A stretch of 64,000 nucleotides of DNA from JASLCR01 sp964407405 (GTDB lineage: Bacteria; Patescibacteriota; Saccharimonadia; Saccharimonadales; Saccharimonadaceae). Made by a program: the position numbers and the translations under genes. Shown piece by piece: positions 56,906 through 64,000 of this stretch. The notes under the pieces are model-generated. The model searched no databases and was not told the DNA's origin. It saw only the letters and a program-made list of their open reading frames with translations. The first letter of the stretch is position 1. Each line of letters begins with the position of its first letter. The stretch spans positions 201,199 to 265,198 of the forward strand of contig CAYOVH010000001.1 in NCBI GenBank assembly GCA_964407405.1, given 5' to 3'.

Positions 56906-58339
56906 ATGCAATCTCGGAATTCGCTCAGGCATCGCCTGGGCATGGCCACCCTGGGTGTCAGTTTGGTTGTGGGAGCAACCGCTGGAGTCCAGGTGGTCGG
57001 TACGGAAGCCGCCAGTGCTCATACTGGCGACCTGAGGGTCACGGCCGTCTGCAACCAGCAGACTGGCCAGCAGGACTTCACGGCCAAGCTCATCCTGAGC
57101 TCGGTCCCATCCGGCAACACCGGGTCCACCAAGTGGCGCATCGGCACATCGTCGTTTGACGGCACGCCGAGCAACGCCAACGGCATGGACAAGGGGCCGA
57201 TCAGCTCCAATGGCAATGTGACCATCACTCTCGGGACGTGGTCGCTGCCGGGTACCACTACGGGCTATGGCCCGTGGGTGTATGCGTACACCAAGTGGTC
57301 CCCGGATGGCTACGGCAAGGGGTCCGATGGTCAACTGACCTCGAAGCTCAAGGGCGACTGCAAGCCAGCGGTCGTCAAGGATGCTTCGGCGTCTGTGTCC
57401 ACCACGCCTGCGACCTGCACCACGCCCGAAAAGCTGGTGTTGGGCCAGGCCATCAAGGCCACTTGGGGTACTCCGACTCGCACCACGGGTCCGGGGTCCT
57501 ACTCAGTGACGGCGACGGCCAACCAAGGTCACGCGTTCAGCGACGGCTCGCCGACCAAGCCCTTCACGGGGAATTTGGCCGACAAGCTCGACCCGAACAC
57601 TGTTCCTGACTGTCGGCCTACGCCCCCGCAGCCCAAGGTCGTCCACAAGACGGACGACAAGATGGACTGCAGCGGGGTGTTCCACCGCGAGTGGGACCTC
57701 TCGTACCCGCCTGTGTGGGACAAGACGACCCGTGCTTGGGTCTGGGGCCAGCCGGTGGTCAAGAACGACAGCGGCTGGGTCAAGGTCCGCGACCTGACGC
57801 CCGCAGAGAAGGCCAGTCACAACTGCACCAAGCCGGATAGGCCACGGCCAGTGGTCGAGCCGCTGTCGGAGGTCCGCAAGTCGTGTGAGTACGGTGTCGA
57901 ACATCGTGCGGGCACAAGGACCACCGATTGGGTGTTCGACGAGAACACTTGGCAGTGGGTTGCTTCAGCTCCAATCGTTCAGTGGAACGGCTGGGTGTTT
58001 GACCGTGGTCTGACGGCTACGGAGCAGCAGCAGTTGGGGTGCATTCAGGTCAGTCCGCCGCCGGGTCCTGTACCGGTCCGGGGTGCTGTGAAGAAGTTGG
58101 ACAAGTGTGGTTCAAACAACTTCGTCTACGTGAAGAAGCGGGAGGGGCTGCGTGCCATGATGAAGGGCAAGGTCATCCGCGAGGGCGTCTGGATCAAGGT
58201 CAAGGCAAAGAAGGTCAGGATCAGGATGATTGCCGAGCCTGGATACAACCTGGTCGGGAAGAAGAATTTCCTGATCAAGTTCCCCAACAACAAGCCCTGC
58301 CACGCTTCGCCTCATAATTCGCCCCACACGGGCGTATAA
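56906..58339 (+). CDS. Large GC-rich secreted protein, unknown function
   Basis: A 477-residue exported protein. The signal peptide is basic (RHRLG), then hydrophobic (MATLGVSLVVGATAGVQVV), with a likely cut after ASA. The mature part has a Thr/Ser/Gly-rich N-terminal region with four cysteines, a Pro-rich link near residue 235, and two similar Trp-rich units (REWDLSYPPVWDKTTRAWVWGQPVV and DWVFDENTWQWVASAPIVQWNGW), each near a C...C pair. The C-terminus is basic. No LPxTG anchor is visible. GC and codon use are far higher than in core genes, so transfer from an actinobacterial host is possible. Confidence 0.7.
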   Translation: MQSRNSLRHRLGMATLGVSLVVGATAGVQVVGTEAASAHTGDLRVTAVCNQQTGQQDFTAKLILSSVPSGNTGSTKWRIGTSSFDGTPSNANGMDKGPISSNGNVTITLGTWSLPGTTTGYGPWVYAYTKWSPDGYGKGSDGQLTSKLKGDCKPAVVKDASASVSTTPATCTTPEKLVLGQAIKATWGTPTRTTGPGSYSVTATANQGHAFSDGSPTKPFTGNLADKLDPNTVPDCRPTPPQPKVVHKTDDKMDCSGVFHREWDLSYPPVWDKTTRAWVWGQPVVKNDSGWVKVRDLTPAEKASHNCTKPDRPRPVVEPLSEVRKSCEYGVEHRAGTRTTDWVFDENTWQWVASAPIVQWNGWVFDRGLTATEQQQLGCIQVSPPPGPVPVRGAVKKLDKCGSNNFVYVKKREGLRAMMKGKVIREGVWIKVKAKKVRIRMIAEPGYNLVGKKNFLIKFPNNKPCHASPHNSPHTGV

Positions 58340-58816
58340 GTGAGGCGTTGGGCATCCGCTCTGGTAGTCGCATTTGTCGTATCTGTGGCCCTCGGGGGTC
58401 AGGGTGCGGCTGGTGCGGCTTCGGGGCGGATAGAAGCACCTGTGATCGGCATGGATGCTCCGATTGTCAAGGTTGGCCTGAAAAATGGTGGCCTGGCTAT
58501 CGGGGGCAACGTTCATGCCGTATACACCTGGAGGCACGGTGATTCACCGTGTGATCCCCTCGGGACGACGGTGTACGCTGGACACGCTTGGCGGTCTGGT
58601 GATGGTGTTGCCGACCGATGGGGGAGTCTCAAGAAAGGCTCTCTCATCAAGGTATCCGGATGCAAGTTCCGTGTCACCAAGCGAGCGTATTGGTCGGCCA
58701 AGCGGTCGATCAAGCCTTTGTTTCGAGTGGATGGTCCACCTCGGATCGTCCTGATCGGGTGCAAGCCCGACGACTACTCGAAACGCACCATGGTGTTCGC
58801 CCGCATGATCAGTTAG
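58340..58816 (+). CDS. Sortase (class F/E-like)
   Basis: A 158-residue exported transpeptidase. The N-terminus is a signal/anchor (WASALVVAFVVSVALGG). The catalytic triad can be placed: H82 in TTVYAGHAW, C141 in IVLIGCKPDDYSKR, and R149. The compact size fits class F or E. The GTG start follows the previous stop with no gap, so it is made with the secreted protein upstream. That neighbour has no standard sorting motif, so the substrate is open. A strong hairpin terminator follows. Confidence 0.85.
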   Translation: MRRWASALVVAFVVSVALGGQGAAGAASGRIEAPVIGMDAPIVKVGLKNGGLAIGGNVHAVYTWRHGDSPCDPLGTTVYAGHAWRSGDGVADRWGSLKKGSLIKVSGCKFRVTKRAYWSAKRSIKPLFRVDGPPRIVLIGCKPDDYSKRTMVFARMIS

Positions 58817-58839
58817 AACCGAAGATGTAATGGGTCCGT

Positions 58840-58870
58840 CTTCCCGCGCACGTAGTTTGTGCGCGGGAGG
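58840..58870 (+). terminator. Terminator of the sortase operon
   Basis: CTTCCCGCGCAC-GTAGTTT-GTGCGCGGGAGG forms a 12-bp stem with one G-U pair. CGGGCCTTCTTC follows. Confidence 0.75.
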
Positions 58871-58930
58871 CGGGCCTTCTTCAATTGGAGTGATTTGCAT
58901 GTGGTGGAGGGGCCGCGTATGATAAAATTA

Positions 58931-60643
58931 ATGGTATTTCGCAGGGGACTAGAACAGGCTGCAGATCAGAAACGGTGGCCACGATGGAAAAAAGCTGTGA
59001 TGGGCATCACTGTTGCGCTGCTTTTTGTGATACTTATGCAGTTTTTCTATCCGCACGACCGAGCACTGCCATTTGCACGAGTCGATGGCATGGGTGTGGG
59101 AATGCAGACGAGCGACAATATAGTAAAATCAGTCGCAAAACGGTATAGTGCGACCAAGCTCACGATTGTCGTACGCGAAAAGACGAGTACGGTGCCATTC
59201 GATACGACCGGTCTCTCGCCAGATACTACTACTATCACTAAGCGACTAACTGACTATCCGTGGTATTGGCGGATAGTACCGCTGAGCAGTCTGGTCATCG
59301 GCGCGACCCGTGATGTGCCAGCCTCAATGCGCGTGGACAAAGACCGTTTTGGCCAATATGCTACGGCACTGATCGACCAATGCTTGGTCGAGCCCAAAAA
59401 TGCCGGCATAAAGGTCGCAAAAGACAAAGTCGAGCTTGATCCAGCCAAAGATGGCCAAGAATGTACAGTAGATGATTTGGCAAAGCAAATCACGGCTGTG
59501 CCGCTGCAGCATGACAGTGTGAAAGTGACGATTCGACCGCAGACCGTCAAGGCAGCGCGCCAAGACAGCGATGTGCAACCTCTGCTCGCAGAGGCGGCAG
59601 CGATTGTACATCGGCCATTTGCGTTGTCGGTATCGGGTAAAACACAGACGATTGCGCCAGAGACGATAGCCTCCTGGTTGGCATTTCACGACGACAAAAA
59701 CGGCAATCTAGTGATTGATCTCGACGAAAAGACAGTTGGTGCAACACTGGATAAGCTTCAAAAAGATGTCTACATAGCGCCAGGCGTGACAGTGGTCCGC
59801 ATGCATGATGGCAAAGAAACTGGTCGGGCTGTCGGTGCACCAGGCCGGGGCGTGGATGTAGAGGCGACGCTTCCACTGATCAAAAAGCAATTATTTACCA
59901 GTGGTGGAACAGTCACCGTGACATTATCAAGCCTTCCGCCAGTTGAGCGCTATGAGCGCACCTACAGCCAGACGCCGGCTGGGCTACGAGCACTGGTAAC
60001 GGATCTCGCCAAAGATCACAAAGATATGGCGATCTCGCTGCGCCGGCCCGGTGATAGCGGCGTGAGTGCAAATGGCGACAAACAATATCACCCGGCTAGT
60101 ACGTACAAATTGTTGGTGGCGTATTCGGTGCTGCGCCGGATCGATAGCAAGCAGATATCATGGAACCAAAATGCCACCGGTGGGCGCACGATAAGCCAGT
60201 GTTTTGATATGATGATCGTTAACTCCGACAATGCCTGCGCTGAGTGGTTTGGCGGCACACTGGTCGGCTGGTCAGTGGTAAATCGTGAGGTGCGGGCGCT
60301 TGGACTGAACCGGACTTCGTTATGGAGCGCCGATGGGTTTATCTCGACCACCAACGACCAAGCGCTGTTTTTGCAAAAGCTTGAGTCCGGAAAACTGGGG
60401 ATCAGTGAAGCCTCGCGCAATCGGTTGTTGAGCGCGATGAAGCGACAAGTCTATCGCCAAGGTATTCCAGCTGGTGTCGGAGTGCCGGTGGCAGACAAAG
60501 TAGGCTTTTTGGATGGCTTGCTGCATGATTCGGCCATCGTGTACTCGCCAAAAGGGGCCTATATCCTGGTGATTTATTCCAAGGGTGGCTCGTGGGCCGA
60601 TATCGCCGATGTAGCACGGCAGATCAACAAGCACATGCAATAA
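58931..60643 (+). CDS. Membrane-anchored serine hydrolase of the class A beta-lactamase fold
   Basis: A 570-residue protein. One N-terminal membrane helix (about residues 22-41) leads to a ~330-residue outer region and a C-terminal class A beta-lactamase-like domain. Its motifs are STYK (S-x-x-K nucleophile, HPASTYKLL), SDN (VNSDNACAEW) and KVG (VADKVGFLDG). It could be a beta-lactamase or a D,D-peptidase-like enzyme; the long N-terminal region is unlike secreted lactamases. ATG 58931 is supported by TTGCAT, 17 bp, TATGAT and seven bases. It would act on cell-wall peptides or beta-lactams. Confidence 0.85.
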   Translation: MVFRRGLEQAADQKRWPRWKKAVMGITVALLFVILMQFFYPHDRALPFARVDGMGVGMQTSDNIVKSVAKRYSATKLTIVVREKTSTVPFDTTGLSPDTTTITKRLTDYPWYWRIVPLSSLVIGATRDVPASMRVDKDRFGQYATALIDQCLVEPKNAGIKVAKDKVELDPAKDGQECTVDDLAKQITAVPLQHDSVKVTIRPQTVKAARQDSDVQPLLAEAAAIVHRPFALSVSGKTQTIAPETIASWLAFHDDKNGNLVIDLDEKTVGATLDKLQKDVYIAPGVTVVRMHDGKETGRAVGAPGRGVDVEATLPLIKKQLFTSGGTVTVTLSSLPPVERYERTYSQTPAGLRALVTDLAKDHKDMAISLRRPGDSGVSANGDKQYHPASTYKLLVAYSVLRRIDSKQISWNQNATGGRTISQCFDMMIVNSDNACAEWFGGTLVGWSVVNREVRALGLNRTSLWSADGFISTTNDQALFLQKLESGKLGISEASRNRLLSAMKRQVYRQGIPAGVGVPVADKVGFLDGLLHDSAIVYSPKGAYILVIYSKGGSWADIADVARQINKHMQ

Positions 60644-60647
60644 AGGG

Positions 60648-61733
60648 CTATTTTGTCACGTTGAAGCGAAATTCGACGACATCGCCGGGCTGCATGACGT
60701 AGTCTTTTCCTTCGGTGCGAATCTTACCAGCGGCTCTTGCGGCTGCTTCTGAGCCAGCAACAACTAGGTCGTCGTAGTTGACGATAGTGGCAGCGATGAA
60801 GCCTTTTTCGAAATCGGTATGGATGATGCCGGCAGATTGAGGAGCAGTGTCGCCTTGGTGGATCGTCCAGGCTCGGACTTCCTTTGGCCCAGCGGTTAGG
60901 TAGCTTTGGAGGCCAAGCGTGTCGTAGGCGGCATGGATGATCTGTGTTAGGCCGGACTCGTCGACGCCGTAGCTAGCGAGGAGTTCTTTTTGGTCGTTTT
61001 CGTCTAGGCTCTTTAGCTCTTCCTCGAGTTTTGCTGAGACAAAGATTGACTTCGCGGGGTTCACTATCTGTGACAGCTCGAGCTTTTTTTGCTGATCGGT
61101 GAGGGTGGTTTCGTCGATATTAAAGGCATAAATGACGGGCTTTGCGGTCAGGAGATGGAGGTCGGCGATCGCCTCGTGATCGAGCGAAGGCAGAGCAGAG
61201 AGCGGCGTGCCTCCCTCGAGGTGGCGGAGCAGGGTCTCCAGATAGCTTATTTGGGTGCGCGCATCTGGTTTGGCTTTGGCTTCTTTTTGCAAGCGTGGCA
61301 AGCGGCCCTCAATGGTCTGTATATCGGCCAGGATCAGTTCGGTGTTGATGATCTCGATGTCGTTTTTTGGATCGGTAGGCGAGTCGTCGTGGCGTAGGAT
61401 GTTGCTGTCTTCGAAGGCTCGCACCACGTGGATAATCGCGTCGGTTTCGCGGATATTAGCGAGAAACTTGTTGCCCAAGCCCTCACCCTTTGATGCACCA
61501 GCGACCAGCCCGGCGATGTCGACGAAGGTGACGGTGGCAGGGATGACCTTTTCGGCTCTATACATCTGTTGCAGTACGCCGAGACGGTTGTCCGGGACTG
61601 GCACGATGCCGGTATTTGGCTCTATAGTGGCGAATGGATAGTTGGCGGCTAGTGCTTCGGCATCGGTGAGCGCATTAAAAAGCGTCGATTTCCCGACGTT
61701 TGGCAGTCCGATGATGCCGATAGACAAACTCAT
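60648..61733 (-). CDS. ychF: Ribosome-associated Obg-family ATPase YchF
   Basis: A 361-residue P-loop protein (OLA1 in eukaryotes) that prefers ATP and binds ribosomes. It has the G1 loop GLPNVGKSTLFNAL, ATIEPNTG, the DIAGLV Walker B, the NIDE base motif in VIYAFNIDETTL, and the C-terminal TGS-like domain (KGFIAATIVNYDDL). TAAAAT ends six bases before the ATG. It is convergent with the serine hydrolase, with only four bases between. Confidence 0.96.
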   Translation of the reverse strand: MSLSIGIIGLPNVGKSTLFNALTDAEALAANYPFATIEPNTGIVPVPDNRLGVLQQMYRAEKVIPATVTFVDIAGLVAGASKGEGLGNKFLANIRETDAIIHVVRAFEDSNILRHDDSPTDPKNDIEIINTELILADIQTIEGRLPRLQKEAKAKPDARTQISYLETLLRHLEGGTPLSALPSLDHEAIADLHLLTAKPVIYAFNIDETTLTDQQKKLELSQIVNPAKSIFVSAKLEEELKSLDENDQKELLASYGVDESGLTQIIHAAYDTLGLQSYLTAGPKEVRAWTIHQGDTAPQSAGIIHTDFEKGFIAATIVNYDDLVVAGSEAAARAAGKIRTEGKDYVMQPGDVVEFRFNVTK

Positions 61734-61785
61734 AGAGATATTTTAACAGATAAAGTGTAGGGAGCATATCTGGGGCTTGCTTATG

Positions 61786-61954
61786 CTTTACATCATACCT
61801 ATTTTATGAGATAATGTCTCTAACCTACATGGTTGTGGGTTCGTAGCTCTGGATGCGTTGATCAATAGTGGTCCGCTTTCCGAGGTGCCATTAACAATTT
61901 CTCCAGATTCTACGATCTCATTGCTATAGCCCTACAGGAAGAAAGGAACCGATC
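61786..61954 (+). promoter_or_regulatory. Promoter and leader of the 61955 gene
   Basis: TTTACA and GATAAT about 19 bp apart (61790-61817) start a leader of about 135 bases, ending with GAAAGGAA before the ATG. I see no convincing leader peptide or terminator in it. Confidence 0.4.
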
Positions 61955-62563
61955 ATGAAGATGAAGTTCTTTGTGGTTCTGGTCGCAGCCCTGTTTGGGC
62001 TGACGACTTTCACGATGATGCCAGCGATGGGTTCAAACAACGGTGGCACGTTGATCACAACGTCAGATGGTTTTCGCTTAGACGTGAGGCTGTACCAGTA
62101 TTCGTATAGCGGCAAGCTGGACATCATGAACAGTGGGAATCATCCCATTCGAGTGGAGTACAGTGATCCGACTTACGGATTCCAATCAAGAACGATCGCG
62201 GCCCGCGGGGATAGTGGTCAGAGTCCGATGTGTGCAGATAGGGCCCATCGGGAGACCTCTCCAGTGACAGTTGTCTTTGATGTCGATACGGCCACACCCG
62301 TCGTGGGAACAGGTGCCTATGACTTGATGGAGAGCGCGGTCTTTGACCCGACGGTTGTCATCAATCGAGTGGAGAAGGCCAAGAAGTCTCTCAAGAAGGC
62401 CAAGAAGTCTCTCAAGAAGGCCAAGAAGCACCACCGTGCGGCTAAGATCAAGAAGGCCAAGAAGAGAGTGAAAAGGGCCAAGGCACGAGTAAAAGAGGCC
62501 AAGGCGTATCTGCACGAGTACAGGGAGCAAACTGCCTATTGCGCTGAGCGCCGGCTGCACTGA
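61955..62563 (+). CDS. Secreted protein with Lys/Ala-rich helical tail
   Basis: A 202-residue exported protein. The signal peptide is MKMK plus a hydrophobic run (FFVVLVAALFGLTTFTMM) with a likely cut after AMG-S. The mature N-terminal part is beta-rich. The last ~65 residues are a basic coiled helix of KAKKSLKKAKK repeats, coded by a 21-base tandem repeat (62374-62428). Such tails bind acidic polymers like nucleic acid or teichoic acid, and this may hold the protein on a host surface; that is inference. A perfect palindrome follows. Confidence 0.7.
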   Translation: MKMKFFVVLVAALFGLTTFTMMPAMGSNNGGTLITTSDGFRLDVRLYQYSYSGKLDIMNSGNHPIRVEYSDPTYGFQSRTIAARGDSGQSPMCADRAHRETSPVTVVFDVDTATPVVGTGAYDLMESAVFDPTVVINRVEKAKKSLKKAKKSLKKAKKHHRAAKIKKAKKRVKRAKARVKEAKAYLHEYREQTAYCAERRLH

Positions 62564-62579
62564 GTTTGGGGGTCTTACA

Positions 62580-62617
62580 GCTCCGCCCGCGTGCAAAATT
62601 TTGCACGCGGGCGGAGC
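62580..62617. terminator. 38-base perfect palindrome (terminator)
   Basis: GCTCCGCCCGCGTGCAAAA and its exact complement make 19-bp arms with no loop bases to spare, followed by CTCTTAATTTTTG. It is by far the longest perfect palindrome in the window. Confidence 0.8.
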
Positions 62618-62682
62618 ACTCTTAATTTTTGAGGGAAGTTATCTTTTTTTGAGGAACAGCTTGTGCTTAAATAGGTGCGAGT

Positions 62683-64000
62683 ATGTACAGTCGACATCGG
62701 CCACGAATAACTAGATCACCACAGCTATCAGCGGTAGGGCTGTTTGTCATTGCTGGTTCCGTGCTCATTGGTACCGTAATGGCCCTATGGCCACCGCTGG
62801 AGGCATATGCAAACACCCAGCCGACACCAGATGGTGGGACGCTCAGCGCCAAGATAGATAGCTACACACCGAGTACATCGGTTGGTGATCTTTGTGCCAA
62901 CAACCGAAAAAAGCCTAACTTTTCGGCATGGCTCTCAGGCGCAGATATAATACTTGGTAATAATGAAAGTGTCTTGAGCTTTAGTCTTAATGTACGATGG
63001 AGGACGTGCGCATCACAGAGCACCTACGGTACAGATGCGTATGCCATCTATAGCAGTGCCTACTGTCCAGACTCCGGCCATTATGCAGGTGAGAGGGGAA
63101 ATGACAACTGGATGGCCAATGACTGCGTGAAATATATTACTAATGTAGGCAATGATGCTTTCAATCCATCACTGGGGTGTGCTGTCAATAAGAATGCATC
63201 TCCAGCAAAGGGTGGCAACTGGAATCCTCCACAAAAGTGCACGACTAGTACCTTCCGTCAGGCTCCACTTTACAGGAAGACAGCCTATCCTGTAGACGGT
63301 AATCCAGAGAACAATGGTCAAGTCATAAGCTCTCTGCCTAACACGGCTACTACCACGAAGGTAAACCTCGGGAGCACACGGTCTTCTGGCTCCGCTACAT
63401 ATGACGGTCAGATGTGCCAGTATTATAAGCATAATGGTGCTGAATTGAAGGATTGTCAGCCTATGTCTATAAACTACTCCTGGACTTACACCCCACCTCC
63501 TTCTTACAACCTCTCTGCCACCCTCACTGGTCTGTATCCCAAATTCACCGCCTATACCACGACACCGCTGACCTACGGTGCCCAGATTGACAATACCAAT
63601 ACCAATGTTGGTAGTCATGGAGTTGACCTATGGCGAGTTAAGTATTCAGACATGCCAGATGATTTTGCGGCTGGCACTCTCACGACGGGTGTGGGCAATA
63701 GCGGCACTGGTATGGATGCCGGCCCCGGGCCGTGTGGTGCATTTCCTACAAAGGACAGATTGCCTGACAGTTGTGAGCGAGTCGCTGCACTGCCCACCAC
63801 ACTAAACTACTCCACAGACTGGAGCTCATCTGAGATCGGTCCCGAGCCCCTTGGTAACCGGATATGCTACGTCGCCCGCGTGCAAAAGCCGACCTACAAA
63901 TCGGACGTTAATATCTGGAAAACATCTGGCATGCTCTGCACGACATCCGGTAAACAACCCAAACTCCAAATCCTCGGCCACGACCTCCGCACTCCAGGTA
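62683..64000 (+). CDS. Large surface protein, N-terminal part (runs off the window)
   Basis: An open frame of 439 codons with no stop to the window end. It begins with a basic start (MYSRHRPRITR), then a hydrophobic signal/anchor (AVGLFVIAGSVLIGTVMAL) and a cut site near AYA-N. The mature part is Ser/Thr/Asn/Tyr-rich with many cysteines (CANN, RTCAS, YCPDSG, DCVKY, CAVN, KCTT, MCQYY, DCQPM), and a Pro linker (TYTPPPSYNLSATLTG) starts what may be a repeat domain. It looks like the large adhesin-type proteins of Saccharibacteria. TTAAAT lies ten bases before the ATG. Confidence 0.75.
   Translation, partial: MYSRHRPRITRSPQLSAVGLFVIAGSVLIGTVMALWPPLEAYANTQPTPDGGTLSAKIDSYTPSTSVGDLCANNRKKPNFSAWLSGADIILGNNESVLSFSLNVRWRTCASQSTYGTDAYAIYSSAYCPDSGHYAGERGNDNWMANDCVKYITNVGNDAFNPSLGCAVNKNASPAKGGNWNPPQKCTTSTFRQAPLYRKTAYPVDGNPENNGQVISSLPNTATTTKVNLGSTRSSGSATYDGQMCQYYKHNGAELKDCQPMSINYSWTYTPPPSYNLSATLTGLYPKFTAYTTTPLTYGAQIDNTNTNVGSHGVDLWRVKYSDMPDDFAAGTLTTGVGNSGTGMDAGPGPCGAFPTKDRLPDSCERVAALPTTLNYSTDWSSSEIGPEPLGNRICYVARVQKPTYKSDVNIWKTSGMLCTTSGKQPKLQILGHDLRTPG

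Noticed and set aside
57503..58537. Long minus-strand ORFs opposite the secreted protein and sortase
   Set aside because: Expected shadows of GC-rich genes; they lack promoters, SD sites and plausible protein composition.
56810..61905. Shared TTAACAATTT in the leaders at 56811 and 61893
   Set aside because: A 10-base AT-rich match in two leaders may be chance; no further shared structure was seen.
62186..62596. Minus-strand 136-codon ORF with LLGLLERLLGLL repeats
   Set aside because: It is the antisense of the Lys-rich repeat in the 61955 gene.
62583..63886. 15-base match CGCCCGCGTGCAAAA between the palindrome and the coding region near 63873
   Set aside because: A single short match, coding in one place and palindromic in the other; likely chance.
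1..64000. tRNA, rRNA, CRISPR array, insertion sequence, prophage
   Set aside because: No T-loop-like GTTCGAATCC pattern with acceptor pairing, no regular direct-repeat array and no transposase or integrase frame was found.
1..64000. UGA recoded as glycine or tryptophan
   Set aside because: UGA ends several genes right before a coupled start (for example at 27931, 31298 and 47628), so it works as a stop.

Overview
The window looks like a chromosome segment from a small-genome bacterium of the Candidate Phyla Radiation, most like Candidatus Saccharibacteria (TM7). This is inferred from gene content and style. Genes are dense and often overlap at ATGA, TAATG or 8-nt junctions. The information-processing set is complete, including a dnaG-rpoD pair, polA, holA, ssb, ribosomal proteins, PNPase, RNase J and FtsK, and no amino-acid or lipid biosynthesis is visible. 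There are three type IV pilin-like proteins and several secreted or membrane proteins of unknown role. UGA is used as a normal stop, which argues against the recoded Gracilibacteria and Absconditabacteria. There is no rRNA, tRNA, IS element, prophage or CRISPR array.

Layout. 0-8 kb: nrdB (a Phe-for-Tyr, subclass Ic-like R2), a VOC protein, a CYTH protein, a cluster of five tiny membrane proteins, a secreted SGNH hydrolase, an Nramp metal importer and RNase HI. 8-18 kb: pyrG, a pilin, argS, an attenuator-like leader before a small winged-helix-like gene, mscL, a flavin reductase, msrB, orn, a CapA-like protein and an MmcQ-like protein. 18-33 kb: dnaG (no zinc ligands), rpoD, a pilin, a second sigma-70 factor coupled to an unknown protein, polA, a tight run of small enzyme genes (NUDIX, two HAD, LMW phosphatase/ArsC-like, PPOX), mutM and holA. 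33-48 kb: rpsT with a histone-like tail, a degenerate DHH protein, a PIG-L deacetylase, truB, rpsO, hpt, an FBP-type EF-G-binding protein, a QueC-like plus methyltransferase pair, pnp and a UDG lacking its Fe-S cysteines. 48-56 kb: a structured non-coding RNA candidate, rnj, a SemiSWEET, ftsK, rpsF-ssb-rpsR, efp and a TlyA-type methyltransferase. 56-64 kb: GC-rich surface genes (secreted protein plus sortase), a beta-lactamase-fold serine hydrolase, ychF, a secreted Lys-rich protein and the start of a large surface protein that runs off the window.

Two expression styles stand out. About twenty genes have a -10 box (TATAAT, TATACT, TACAAT or TACAGT) ending only 6-8 nt before the start codon and no Shine-Dalgarno, so they are probably leaderless; this moves many start codons inward. 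Ribosomal, secreted and GC-rich accessory genes instead have a 5' leader and a strong AGGAGG. Two membrane genes seem to be translated by coupling to leaderless mini-ORFs. The best candidates for undescribed biology are this leaderless and mini-ORF arrangement, the leader-peptide attenuator at 12.7 kb, paired 33-bp-spaced elements before mntH and pyrG, the ~210-nt RNA before rnj, and several core enzymes that have lost metal-binding residues (DnaG, UDG, DHH protein) or swapped a catalytic one (NrdB, PolA).
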